From Proteromonas lacertae (lineage: Eukaryota; Sar; Bigyra; Opalinata; Proteromonadidae), in contig NGBS01000879.1 in the NCBI GenBank assembly GCA_002245135.1, positions 1 to 64,000 of the forward strand: a DNA stretch of 64,000 nucleotides, in the 5' to 3' direction. The notes beneath the pieces were generated by a model. It saw nothing but the letters and a program-made list of their open reading frames with translations, did no database searches and had not been told where the DNA came from. Below are positions 32,477 to 44,770 of the stretch, piece by piece. Each line of letters opens with the position of its first letter. Position 1 is the stretch's first letter. Made by a program: the position numbers and the translations under genes.

Positions 32477-33042
32477 TTACAGTGCTTTATGTACTGCACT
32501 TGTATCACTTCCATTAATTGCTGCTGCAGCTCTTTCCTCACAAATTCTTTTTTCCCTTTCTTCCTTCTTCTTTCTCAAGCAATCTTCACATGTTTTGTAT
32601 TTCTTCCCATTTTTAACGCAAGCTCTTTTTAAACTACATGTAGAACATATTCTATTATTTCTTTGACTTACAAATCTTTTTTTCTTAGGTTTGGCTACTT
32701 CATTTTGCATTATTCTACTAATTTCTTGGTTAAAACAACTTTCGCACACTAGACCTACTAATCTATATTCTCTACTCGCTTCATCACTGAAACATTTTTG
32801 ACATAATGGAAGAGGTGGAAAGGATCGACCAAATCCTCTTCTTTTTATTATAGGAATAGCTTTATCGAAGGATATTGTATATAATTCACTAGATCCTGGC
32901 AAATAGAATAATGGTGCTGGTATTAAAACTGTCCAATCATTTCTGTTAATTACGCTGTTTATACAATCAGTCTAACACATAGAAGTTTTAATTATACACT
33001 AAAATTTTGACGATTACTACAAGGTACAAATCCTGTATTCAT
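32477..33042 (-). CDS. Cys-cluster protein B, paralogue of A
   Basis: ATG 33042; a 26-nt intron (about 32974-32999) joins a short first exon to the main exon. Cysteine clusters CQKC...CESC and CSTC...CEDC repeat the arrangement of the neighbouring gene, and the sequence RACVKNGKKYKTCEDC closely parallels RAMRKDGKQLHTCQRC there. A Lys/Arg/Glu helix follows the second cluster. Probably zinc-binding; tandem duplication with divergence is the simplest history. Confidence 0.55.
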
Positions 33043-33447
33043 TTGTATAGATGATTAACTTTAGAAAATTATAAAGCAAGAAACGATACCAAAATAAAGC
33101 CGTAAACTTATGAAAATATAAATTTAATCGACTAACCAATCACTACTGATTTAAGTTATAACTCGTTATTGATTTAAGATTTCTTCTTTTTATATTGATA
33201 ATACAGCAGAGGCGAAGGCCGATTAGTGACTCCTGCTTGCATTTAGTAGTGATAGAAGAGAATTCAAAGGGTAATATGAATATGAGCTAATAATATATCA
33301 TCGTATCTACCTCGGAAGTGAAGCCATACAACTCACAGAATATAGAATAATAATAGTTTACTTACTATTAATCGAAACTAAAAAACAATTAAAATCTCAC
33401 CCTCAAAACAAAAATTAACTTCAACATTTATTATTATTGAATTATGT
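33043..33447. other. Intergenic, nothing recognised
   Basis: AT-rich sequence with a moderately GC-richer patch around 33205-33260; no supported frame. Confidence 0.3.
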
Positions 33448-34556
33448 CTAATTTAACCAATCCTTATAACCTTCTTTGGTCAATTCTTCCTTCATTTTCT
33501 CAAACATATCATCTGGTAATGGCTCATATGGAAGTCTTGGTGGACCTAAATCAATACCCATTGTCCAAGATGCTAAATATTTATTAGGGTAATAGTTAGT
33601 TCCTGAGTATTTTGAGAAAATTCTAACAAATTTTTGACTTCTATATTGATTTAATCTAACAAGATCATGTTTGTTTTGAGTATAGTTACCAATGATGTAA
33701 TTATAAATTTGTGGAGCATAGTTATAGGTTGAACCAACACCACCATCTACACCCATAAATAAGGCTGAATCATATTGTTCATCTCTTCCATATAAGATTG
33801 ATACTCCTTTACCTTTCTCTTTTACAATTTGTTGCATTTCAGTAATATCATCCAATAATACGTCAGTGAATTTAATACCTGCAAATGTTGGAATTTCATC
33901 ATATGCTCTTAACATAAAGTCAGGCATCTTTAAAGCAACTCCTGTCATTGATGGTAAATGATAATATAAGAAATCTAATTTTGGAGCACCAGCTGCAATG
34001 TATTTCATTTCTTGAACTAGTACATCAAGTGTGGCTGGCTTGAAAAAGACTGTTGGCATTGCACCAATAGCATCTGCTCCAATTGATTGAGCATGTTCTG
34101 CTAACTCTCTGGCTTCTTTAAGTGAATCACACTATAGAAGGTATATATGATGATTTATAATATACACCACAGTGGATAATAACTTTAATTCCCTTCTGGT
34201 GACCTACTTTTACCCATTCTTCAGCTTGTTTCTTTCGTTCTTCTAAAGTCATGATCAATGATTCTCCCTATTGCATTGGTATATAAAAAATAAAAGTATA
34301 CAGTTGTTCCACCAACGAAAATTGTGGTTACATTATACTTAACAAGATAATCAGCGTATGCAGGAAGAACTGATAGATTCAATTTACCATCCTAATCATA
34401 ATGCATAAATAAATATATTTAATACCTTATCAAATGGAGTAAATGTAGCTGCTATTAAGCCAGTCCATTTTGGCCCTTCACACAAACATATACCTATAGA
34501 GTAGTCTCATAGAATTTTATACCACAAACTAAAGCAAAAATGAATATTGCTTTCAT
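33448..34556 (-). CDS. N-acetylneuraminate lyase-like enzyme with signal peptide
   Basis: Five exons, ATG 34556. The first two exons encode a secretory signal (MKAIFIFALVC then GICLCEG). GGTTGES is restored by removal of a 34-nt intron; this is the carboxylate-binding motif of DHDPS/NAL enzymes. The catalytic Tyr is in YYHLPSMTG and the Schiff-base Lys in GIKFTD. VGSTYNY and GPPRLP match the eukaryotic NPL C-terminus well. The reaction would be cleavage of N-acetylneuraminate to N-acetylmannosamine and pyruvate. The signal peptide, absent from the cytosolic vertebrate enzyme, suggests secretion or lysosomal scavenging of sialic acid. The start lies 30 nt from AAGCTTGGCTTGAT. Confidence 0.82.
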
Positions 34557-34586
34557 TCTAAAAACCAATCTAAAATAAAGATTATT

Positions 34587-34600
34587 AAGCTTGGCTTGAT
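34587..34600 (-). promoter_or_regulatory. AAGCTTGGCTTGAT motif upstream of the lyase gene
   Basis: Fourteen bases identical to the copy at 52614-52627, 31 nt upstream of the lyase start. Promoter function is inferred. Confidence 0.4.
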
Positions 34601-34684
34601 TATTCAAAACAATCTATTGGTTAATTCTATTTTTTTAGATTTTTGGATTAATGAGATGTTATTTTTAAACAAAAACATATAAAA

Positions 34685-35011
34685 CTATATCATTTCAATC
34701 TTCATTAACTGTATTGATGAACCTTTTTCTAGAATATCAACAAATGGGTACAATGGTTTTTTAATATCATGGAATAAAGGATATTCTTTATCTGGATGAG
34801 ATTCTTCAACTACACTGATAGTGCATTTGTCCATATTATAGATCATTATGAAAGAACCTCCTAGTTTGTTTTTTATTGGAATATCTTTTATATCGCATGA
34901 GTTTTCCCCAAATACGTTAACATTTAAAGTCTGAAATGTAAAAACTGTATGAATCGTGTTTGTAGTAGTATACTCAAACCCAATGTTTGTTATAAATTTT
35001 ACAAAAAACAT
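34685..35011 (-). CDS. Small SPRY-like protein
   Basis: 108 codons from ATG 35011. The C-terminal half (YNMDKCTISVVEES... YPLFHDIKKPLYPFVDILEKG) resembles the last strands of a SPRY/B30.2 domain, including the YPFV strand. The N-terminal half of a SPRY domain is missing or too diverged. It starts 46 bp after the end of the channel gene on the same strand but has its own ATG; it is probably a separate gene or a truncated copy. Confidence 0.45.
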   Translation of the reverse strand: MFFVKFITNIGFEYTTTNTIHTVFTFQTLNVNVFGENSCDIKDIPIKNKLGGSFIMIYNMDKCTISVVEESHPDKEYPLFHDIKKPLYPFVDILEKGSSIQLMKIEMI

Positions 35012-35057
35012 CTAAAAAATGAAAATCACTTATATAAATGATAGTTTGTTATTTAAT

Positions 35058-38000
35058 TTATTGGTAATTACATGGTAACAATATAAACACTTTATCTGTT
35101 GACTGTAAAGCCGTATGATAAGGAGGATTGGTATACACATAATTTTCAGGAGGATCAAACCTATACAAACCTAAAGCTAATCTACTTGAATTTAATAACG
35201 TTAAGAACAAGTCACCAAATGTAATTTTCTTAAATTCACTGATCTCATGTAGTTCTATATGACCTAAATGTACTCCAGATGTACAAAACAATAAATTTTT
35301 AGTAAATATTGCTTCTTCGATACTGAAAAATGCTCTAATCATGATAATGTCTAAACATGAAAAAGAGAGTGACCTTCCAGAGGCAGCAGTAGGATAATAC
35401 AAAAACTCTATGCAAATATATCCATAAATAAATCGTACGATCACTATTGATTGTTAATTTAGTTGATGTTGAGAACTGTGTGTTTTCTGATAGATAGTGA
35501 ATGTTATTTGGCACAGTGGTGATATATACACGATGAATAGTAACAGGAAGTGATTCTGATAGTTTAATGGATCTTAACATTATTTTATAATCACAATACA
35601 ATAAAGATAACTAAATTAAAAAATTGATAATATATATATATATATATATACATTTTCATTGTTCTTTGTATCTAAAACAATAAATACATCAATAGAATAA
35701 AGGAAATCTGATACTAGACTATTGTAAATTATCTAATTAAAGAAAACAAAAGTTATGGGAAGGAGGGAAGAAAATGATATAAATTCATCTTCTGAATAAA
35801 TCATTATAGAATCACACATGCCTTTCATTGATTCTAATACACTTTCATCTATTTCACCAATTATCACTAATTTACTAATATATTCACTCCACTTACCTAT
35901 AGTCTGTATTAATGATGATGTTAATGGACTTGTCTTTATTACATTACCCCAAATGGCAATAATCCTATTTTGAAAATTAATAACTTTAGCTGATGATTGG
36001 TTGATGGATTTCTTTGATATTTTATTGGATAATGATTGTCTCTTCAAAACATCTAACAGTGATGACCTTCTGGGAATTTTCATTGGATGAATTGTTTTAT
36101 TAGGTGGAGTATTGGCTATTTGTATTTGAACATGCTTTGATAAAGATGTATTAACAATTAAACTGTTATTATTACTAGTATAATCATTATTTTGCTGTTG
36201 TTCTTTTTCTGCTTCACTATTGACTGTATTTGGAATATTATCGTAATTATTTGCACTACCAAACCTATGGCTTGCCAATGATACTTCTCTGATCATTGTT
36301 GTTCCATCACTACGTGGAGTGATAATACCTTTAACAAGATTGTATGTTAAATTATCACCTTCTAAATCATTGATCTTTATTTGATTAACATAGGAAACTA
36401 TGTTTTTATCACTACTGATTATTACAAGTGTATCTTTTAACTGTAAGGTTTCTTCATATGGAGTGATGATTGGTCTTTTATAGTAAAATTAAAGAAAAAA
36501 ATAATACTATAATATTATTGTTTATGTTTTTAATAAAAAAAAAGATATAATTCTCCATCTGTTCGTTGTCTCAATATTCCAATCAAAAGTGCTGAATGTT
36601 TTTCATACAAATAAGAAGCTAATATAAAAAATGTTCTAATAATATATAATAATAATAATAATAGTATATATATACTGACCAGTAAGTGCTTTAGTCATTA
36701 TGCATGTATGAATTGTATTAGAAACACTCTCTGAATAAATATTGAACCAATCATCATCATTTTGAAAATGTGAAGCATCAATATTAGGAGAGTAAACCAA
36801 ATTTATTAGTAAAGTATGTAAACCAGGTGTAAAAGCAGTTTGAAATAATAAATTACTGTATAATGAATATTTTGACATTACATGCTTACATTTCTTTTGT
36901 AATGATATTGGGACACTATCTTCATAATTTACTTGTAAATAAATTGGAACAGTTTTACAATAATCCTAATAATAATATATATATATTAATATATATATAT
37001 ATATATACAAATAATTTCAATAATATCATTGATGTAATACCATCACTTTCAATTGGATCATTCGAGAAACTACTTATTAAAAAACAACCTTTTGCCTCTT
37101 TATACTATTTATCATCATAATTATATTATATTATATTATACTCGAGCTTTTTTCAATATACTTGATCTTAATATATCACCCTTGAAATATTGAACTAATT
37201 GATACTTTGGCTTCTTTAATAATGCAATTAATTTATCAGATGGATCTTTATCACCTATTAAAGCAACTTGAACCTTTTGATTTTTATAACCATTAAATAA
37301 CTCACGAAGTACCATCGATATCTCATATTCTGCTGGATCGTACCATATTATTACAACATGATCTTTACTTATACGTCTTAAATATGATTTATATTTGGGT
37401 AATTCAGTAATAGCGTCAACTACACTCGATAATTGCAACGGCAAAATGGATATCATAAAACCAATTGATACGGTCATTATTATTCTGGTAGATGCCTTAT
37501 TGGCTGTGATATCTCCATATCCTATGGTAGTGAATGTGACTATGACAAAATATAGCGCATCGTGGAATTTTAATTCTTCTGTAAAAGCATCTGGCCATAT
37601 GTGGGAAATTTCAAACATTATACTAGCACAAATAATTATCAAACCCAGCAAAATTGTTAATAATACGAATATTTGTTGAGTCAGCTGGTGCTCTCTTCGA
37701 TACTCCACTAATCGCCTTAGTTTTAATACTCTCATTGCTTTAAATATACGTAGAAATGATAACACTTTTAAATTGTCTGAGATTAAAGAAATAATGGGTA
37801 TAATTGATAAAATATCAATTATGAAAATAGTAGACATGCAATAAGTCTTTCTATCAGCTGCTCCTATTACACCAGAAACTAGATCCATCAATAACAGACA
37901 AGTTAAACAAACTTCAATCACCTGAAAATGCTAGAATAGATAGACTAATATACAGTTAATGGTATATTTTTACTGTTGTAATAACATTGTACTATGTAGT

Positions 38001-38091
38001 GGACTATTGAAGCAACACACAAAAATATTTCAAATCTTGTATATAACTTGGAAAACAAAAACTCTTTCACCTTTTCTGTTATAGCATCCAT
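35058..38091 (-). CDS. BK/Slo-type potassium channel with RCK domains
   Basis: At least eight exons. ATG 38091 opens exon 1; a 32-nt intron (about 37922-37953) joins PLT to VIEVCL. Transmembrane segments follow, with an S4-like FLRIFKAMRVLKLRRL and the selectivity filter TTIGYGD. The RCK1 core (DHVVIIWYDP...) continues past splices into the motif TPGLHTLLINL, equivalent to APGFSTLLTNL of Slo channels. An RCK2-like region is at 35733-36296, and the C-terminus ends in YVYTNPPYHTALQSTDKVFILLP, a Slo hallmark. Ca2+- or ligand-gated K+ efflux at a cell or organelle membrane is expected. The 5' intergenic region with ATCAAGTTAAGCTTGAT is shared with the divergent membrane-protein gene. Confidence 0.85.
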
Positions 38092-38160
38092 TTCATTCTA
38101 AGAAGAAAATGGGAATTTTGTTTTTCGGTGTGCCAAATATTTTTACCCAAAAATATTTTT

Positions 38161-38177
38161 ATCAAGTTAAGCTTGAT
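38161..38177. promoter_or_regulatory. ATCAAGTTAAGCTTGAT palindrome, divergent promoter
   Basis: A perfect inverted ATCAAG/CTTGAT pair 27 nt before the ATG at 38204 and 70 nt before the channel start at 38091. It is a variant of the paired GCTTG motif found upstream of other genes. Confidence 0.4.
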
Positions 38178-38203
38178 AGAAGATTTTAATTTTTTTGAGT
38201 TTA

Positions 38204-39362
38204 ATGCCTTTTGGAGATCAATATGAGTGTTGTTGTTGTGCTCTGTGTATATGTTGTGTGTTGCCAATTCTGATTGGCAGTTTTTTCTTTTACACAGCTT
38301 CTAGTAATACTAGAACTCAAGATATAGAAACGTATGAATATAAAAATTCATTGTAATTTCGATAGTTATAATAAATACGCAGAAATGTGGAAGAACCAAT
38401 CAATATTTGATTATAATGGTCTGTTTTTAGTGTCAATATCTGGTTTAATTGATCCATCAGACAATGATACAATAGAAGAAACTGGAATTCTGAATGTCAC
38501 AAACAGAAAAGAAGGAACAGCATATCCCTATCGAGATAAAGTTCAAAACGAAGATCCAGCCTTTGTAGATTACACACCAAAGTACTATGAAACCACCTTA
38601 ACCTTACCATTTTTCACAGAAAACCTAACAATCTCAATATTCACCTGTAATTCAGTTCCATGTGATGATGAAGATATATCCAAGCGAATTATTATATATA
38701 ATACAATATACAATAGATCAGATGAATATACAGCTATAGATATAGATTGCTTAACCAGTGGATGTAATGAGAAATGTATAGCGAAGAATGGAACATGGAT
38801 TCCTGATCAAGGCAAATGTATTATTCCTGTTGTGTTAAAAGAGTTTTGTATAAGAATAATGAAAACAGAAGATGGTAAATGGATATGGGATTCAGGTAAT
38901 GATGATGATGATGAGTATATATTTATTATTTATTATTTATACTATAGTGATGATAAGAATAATATAAAAGCGAATAATAAAGATGGTTATAAGTGGAGGA
39001 ATAAAGATAAAGGTGGATGTAGATATGATAAAATGAAAGATGAAATGTCACCATCTTTTTATGGTTTAACTGATCATAGAAACAGTGTATTAATCAGATT
39101 AAGGGAAACTACAGATCCTTATTCAATATGTGATGATTTAACTAAAGGTTGTACTTCTATGAATAATGATACAACTGCTAATTGTTTTGGAGTTTCATTA
39201 AAGTCAAATATTTATACAGGTGCAGTTATATTCGCATTTGGATTATTTGCTTCGCTTGTAATTGCTTTATGTTTTGTGTTTAAAGTAAAGTCAACAACTG
39301 TTCCTGATACTGATATAGAAGTGTCTGTTTTGTCAGTTTTTCAATTATCACAAAAGAATTAA
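38204..39362 (+). CDS. Two-pass membrane protein with Cys-rich N-terminus
   Basis: ATG 38204; a 34-nt intron (about 38330-38363) is removed after TQDIET. The N-terminus (ECCCCALCICC) leads into a hydrophobic segment, followed by a lumenal or extracellular domain of about 270 residues with N-glycosylation sequons (NQS, NVT, NLT) and Cys pairs, then a second hydrophobic segment near the C-terminus (IYTGAVIFAFGLFASLVIALCFVF) and a short cytoplasmic tail. The stretch before the last segment (HRNSVLIRLRETTDPY) looks conserved but I cannot assign a family. Function unknown; likely an endomembrane or surface protein. Confidence 0.65.
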
Positions 39363-39492
39363 AAAAGAAAATAATGATATTATACTTGTGTTTTATATAT
39401 TATTATTATTATTATTATTATAAACTAGCTTCAGTAAATCTTTTATTTGTTATTTTATTTATCATGTTTTATTATATTGTTGTTGTTGTTGT

Positions 39493-40771
39493 TTATAATT
39501 GATACATAATAACTCTTAAATGTTTATTTGGATGGTTTTCTACCATTTCATTACACAATTCTTGTTTTTTCACTATCTTATTTCCATAGAGAGATACTTC
39601 AATTAATAAGGGACAATGATAAATATTTTTAATTAACTGCTTTACACAATAATCTGTTAATACACATTTTGAAAAATATAAATATTTTAATCTAGTTACT
39701 AAATGAATATTATTACAAAAACTATCAAATCCAATTCTAGTAATATTATTTGCAGATGAATCAAAAGATTCTAATAAAGGAATATATCTAAATGAATTAC
39801 AAACATAAATCAATCCATTATCATCTATTTCATTGTTAGAGATATCTAATCTCTTAATATTAGAAAAGAAATAAAAATTATCACACAAATATTCCAGCTC
39901 ATTATAATAAAATGAAATATCATGAAGATTCATATCTCTTAACACTATTTCACATTCTCTTTCAACTCTTGATAATGCATTATCAATAATTCTTTCTATT
40001 CAATAATAAATAATATTATTTTTTAATACTTGTTCTTTTGTTTAATGGATGGTGACAAGTGTAATAATAATCATTATACTTTAATAATTCAACTAATCTA
40101 TTACTTTTATAAATACTCTGATTATCACTATTATCTAAATCTAATTCCATTCTTACTTCTTCATATATCATCTTATTACCTAATAATCCATTGATTACAC
40201 TTTCATATTTTTTGTATTCTTCTTTTAAAGTCACATTACTTATATTGGATAAGGTTACATACTTATAAACTGATAAATAATTAAATAATTCAGGAATATT
40301 CTCTAAAATTGTATGAATAAATAATCCTAACATCACTCTTCCTGCTTTTTGAGTATTATTTGTTGATAGAAGTTCGCTATTTAGGTAATCTGCTAAGAAT
40401 ACCTTGCCTTTTGTACTGTACAGTATATTTGATGGTTTTAAATCAGCATTCCACACTCCTATCTTTTCTAATTCGATTACAGTGCTGATTGCTGTTTTGA
40501 TTACTTGTTCTTTTTCTTCGTCAGACACCTTAAGCGATTCTAGTTGATCTTTTAGATTATACTTTGTTTTTCTGGAGGTAATGCATATCCGGTTTTTATC
40601 AGCGTAACATATACTTTGTTCTAAAATATGAGGGAATGTACAATAGTTAAGTATTTTCCTTTGTTCATTATATACATACACTTTTTCGTAGGGGATAAGA
40701 TCGGCATCGAATATCGTTTTATTTATATTGACTTGGCTGTGATTTTTAGCTTCTCTAGACTTTTTCTTCAT
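39493..40771 (-). CDS. Kinase-like domain fused to leucine-rich repeats
   Basis: A 34-nt intron (about 39983-40016) joins a kinase-like exon to an LRR exon in frame. The kinase part has NADLKPSNILY in place of HRDLKPEN and FLADY in place of DFG, so the catalytic His/Arg and the metal-binding Asp-Phe-Gly pattern are degenerate; activity is doubtful, though the Asp and Asn of the loop remain. The C-terminal region has about four RNI-type repeats (IKRLDISNNEIDDNGL, LLESFDSSANNITRIG and similar). I start at the ATG at about 40771 (MKKKSREAKN); another in-frame ATG exists at 40822. Likely a scaffold or pseudokinase. Confidence 0.6.
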
Positions 40772-40854
40772 TATCACAATTGAAATACATTTTAATACAC
40801 AAAATACATGTATATGTTTCAATTTAAATTTTAAAATATAAAAAGTGAAATCTA

Positions 40855-42518
40855 ATGAATGGAAATGCTATATCTGATTTATTATCTCACATTGAAGAGT
40901 TGAATGGTGGAGAATTCTTTGAATCAAGCAGAGACCTATGTAGTTTAGTATTATCTCACTTCTCTAAAGATAATGAATTGGAACTTGATTTAAAAATAAT
41001 AGCCATGAAATTATATGGAGATTCAGTATATGGACTTGAAGAGTATGAAAGATCTTTAGTATTTTGAAATAATCCTTACTATTTACTTAGTCGATATATG
41101 AAGAGGCATTAGCATTGCATGTTAATATTCATGGAGGAGAAGAGAATAACAGAGAAAGAAATATCAGTCATAATCTAGCATTTTGTATTTATAAAAGCTG
41201 CAAGAGAATAGGAGGAGAAGAATACTTAGAAAAAGCATTACGTTATGTATTAGTACTATATTATCAATAAATAGCTGGAAGGAATACCTGAGAATCTAAG
41301 AAATCTGAATGAAAGAAATGCAATGATTAATATTTACCAACATTTCCATAACAAAGAGAGTTTATGTAGTGAATGTCAATCTTTATTGGATATTAATCCT
41401 TATTGTTTAGAAGTAGTGAAGAAATTACTGTATTTAAATCCAGAAGCATAGTATATATATATATATATAATATTATTATTATATAGTGAATCAATTATAA
41501 CACTCTATTCAAATAACAATAATTCAACAACAATTTTACAAAGTGAAATATTTATAAAATTATTAAATATTGAATATTTAATATTGAATCAAGATATAAA
41601 AGGAGTAATCAATGTCATAAAGGAATTATTAAATGATTATCCAAACTGTACTTATTTAATGTCAATATTAGCTAAATGTTATTATAATATTGATAATATT
41701 TATGATAGTTACAGTTTATTAAAACAAATACATATTAAAGAACCATTAAATATTGATGTAATGGATTTGTATGCATTAATATTGAAATCTTATAATAATA
41801 ACAAATCTACTTATTATGAATTAGAAAAGTATATATAATTAATTCTATTATATGTATCTAATAGTTTATCACAGTATTATATGAAATATTGCCCAAATAA
41901 ATGCCAAACTTGGGGAATTCGTAGTTTAATCGAAAATTCCAATAATGAAAATGGGGATGATGAAAGTCTAGAATATATCGACCAAGCACTGTTCATCAAT
42001 AAAGATTATTCATTTGGTTATATCATAAAAGCATCAATTCTGAATAATATGAAGAGATTTAATGATTCAATTACTTGTTATTGGATTAGCTTTAGTCTTG
42101 CTAATGATTTGTATGATTTAGAGAGAATTATTAATTGCTATATTCTACTGAAGCAATATGACGAAGCTAATTGTATAACCGATGAAATTGAGAGAATCAT
42201 ACCACAGAATTCACATTATTGTAATAGTCATTTATTGTATTTGAAAGGTAAAATAATGATTAATAATCCTGAAATATTCTATGAAGATGCGAAACAGGTG
42301 TTTATAAAGTGTTTAGATGTAGATGATGAGAATATATTGGCAATGGTTGAATTAGCTAAAATATATATGACTTGTGGTAATTATAGTGAGGCATTGAAAT
42401 TATTAAGTGTTGTTTGTAGTAAGAAACCATGTGAAGATGTGATGTTGCAATATGCTAAGTGTTTGAGTCAATGTGAAGAAAAAGACAAAGCTATATTGAT
42501 ATACCATAAAATATTGAA

Positions 42519-42556
<38 letters not shown>

Positions 42557-42631
42557 AGAGATAATCCTATGAATAGTGAAGCTGATAATGAATTAAAGTC
42601 GATAAATGAGCTAAGAATTGATTATTATTAA
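40855..42631 (+). CDS. TPR protein resembling APC7
   Basis: At least six exons: introns of 32 nt (about 41063-41094), 28 nt (about 41246-41273), about 40 nt (near 41451-41486), 36 nt (about 41831-41866) and an AT-dinucleotide one near 42518-42556. The joined protein is a string of TPR-like helices. Order and wording parallel APC7 of the anaphase-promoting complex: an N-terminal helix pair, LEGIPENLRN (cf. LDGIPSRQR), the segment ending INPYCLEVVKKLL (cf. CPLALDAILGLL), and IDVMDLYALIL (cf. KGMDVYGYLL). APC7 is a scaffold of the APC/C ubiquitin ligase. Another TPR protein cannot be excluded. Confidence 0.55.
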
Positions 42632-43381
42632 AATGATTGTTTAAATGATTGTATTCATTTACAAATAAAACCAATAACAAAACATAATTAAACAAATTAA
42701 TATTACATACTAAATAATAACAGAATTTTGAGATTTGAACTAAAATGTCATAGCTGTCTATAAGTGATCGATTGTATTGGTGTGAATCATCATTCAATAT
42801 CAAAATAAATTAGATTAGGTGAAAAGAACTAACGTTTAGTTATAGATTCTCTCAATATCAGTTCTAATACACCATTACTCTTGATTTTGACGTAAATGAT
42901 GACCCCCTCCAATATACTCTATCACTTCCTTCTTATTCTAAACAACTACTCTATTTAAGTTCAATTCTTTCAATTCTGTCATTCTTTAGCAGGTAATTTA
43001 ATTATATATTATATAGTAATTAATAATTATCTTCATATTGTATGTAATTTCTTGGTTTTCATTGATATTTTGTAATGATGTCTAGAAACTCATCCTTATC
43101 TTGTTCTTTTCCTACAGACTATAATACGCTTACTTATTTTTACTTTTATGTAATAATTTCACTATTTCACTATTTTCACATGAAGATATTAAAAAAATCA
43201 TTTCTAAAAAAATGATAGAAACTTTTGTTTCTACGATTATATTTTTTGATCTAAAATGTTGATAGAAGATTCGACTCCTTATTCATATAGTTTTCCATAA
43301 ATATATGGATTTGTTGAGTTCATTACCTTGTTATATACTTGTCTCATTTCAAATATTGAAACGGATATATTGAGTTTAAAA
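42632..43381. other. Intergenic; possible LRR relic
   Basis: On the minus strand, around 42900-42990, fragments such as MTELKELNLNR resemble a leucine-rich repeat but are followed by stops. No intact gene is supported. Confidence 0.3.
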
Positions 43382-44770
43382 ATGAAATCTTTCAAGTTAA
43401 TCATCTTCATTGCATGTTTCCATTGCATATTCAGCTTACATGTATCATTGCTAGACCGTAGCAAGTTAGCGCCTGTGAATAGAAGACATCAACTATTGAA
43501 AATTCTGTCTGCTCCGAAATATGTGAGAGATACTAGTTCACCATTGATAAAAGTAACTGATTTTGGAGGTGATCCTAGTGGAGAGAAAGATAGCACTGAT
43601 GCTTTCAAAAAAGCCGTAGCTGAATTATTAAGTCGAAAAAAGTACAATTGTACAATGGCTGATGGAATCAATGATTTGGGAGGTGCTGTAATCGATTTAG
43701 AAGGTGGAAACTACACAATCTCTGATACAATTCTCTTCCCTTACTTTTATGGAAATTATCAACTAAAAGATGGTTCAATTCGTGCTTCTTTAAGTTTTCC
43801 AAGTGATAAATTTATGTTACAATTTGGTGGTGATGTAGAATGTCAAAATCCTCAAGGATCATGCATTCAAAACATAGCAATCAGTCACTTATTTATTGAT
43901 GGAAGTCACATAGCTTCAGGTTTAATAAAAATCAGTAAAACAATGGGTAGTTCTTTAGGTCCACAATTATTCTTCACAGGCTTATAATAAATATGGTTTA
44001 TATTTAGATGGTGGACATGAATCAATGTTACATCAAGCATGGTTTGGTTCATATTATTACTCAACACGTTTAAATAATGGTACTGCAATATCAATACATG
44101 GAAATGATCATTATATAACAGATACAATTGTATTTAGAGCATATACTGGTATGGAGGTATATAATGAAGCAACTGTTATAAATGGATTTCATTCTTGGAA
44201 TGATGTTACTGAATATGGATTAATTATTCGTACTAGGTATTTAAGAATGACAAATTCATATATTGATTATGCTAGAATGAAATTAGAAGGAGATATTGAT
44301 CATGTTATTTTGGAAAATACATTTTTCTTAGAAGGAACATTAGTATTAGAACCACATAGTCAAACTGCAAGCATGTCAAAATTTCTTCATGTTTAATTCT
44401 GATTATCAAAATAATGGTCATGAAAAAGGCGTTTCAGTCATATATTCTCAAAAGTATGGTAAATACACAACAATTCGAAATGTAAAGATAGAGAATGTAT
44501 TTCATACTAATAGAGACTTAATAAGAATGACAAAAGTGAAGTTAACAAAGAAAGCAAACAAATGCAACAAGTTGGATATTTGATTTATCCAATAAGCTAG
44601 TATTTAATCGAATTGGAAATGTTCATTATTCAATTCAAAATGAAGAAAACAAATTTGTTCAATCGTATATAAAACCATTTGAAAAAGACAGTATGAAAGT
44701 AGAGATAATAACATCTGAGCCAGTAACTGGAACAATATTCTTAACAGTTGATGAAAATAATGATGATTAA
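43382..44770 (+). pseudogene. QRT3-like pectin-lyase-fold protein, three frame breaks
   Basis: ATG 43382 starts a signal peptide (MKSFKLIIFIACFHCIFSL). The body follows the layout of plant QRT3-type polygalacturonase-like and Pectate_lyase_3 proteins: VTDFGGDPSG with DSTDAFKKAV, GGAVIDLEGG, then KYGLYLDGGHESM, GNDHYITDTIVF, a long right-handed beta-helix, and a C-terminal strand EPVTGTIFLTVD. The reading frame must change near 43950-43985, at about 44386 and at about 44570 to follow the homology; no GT-AG intron I could find resolves these. Either the gene is decaying or the sequence has indels. A secreted polysaccharide-degrading or cell-wall role would be expected. Confidence 0.65.
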
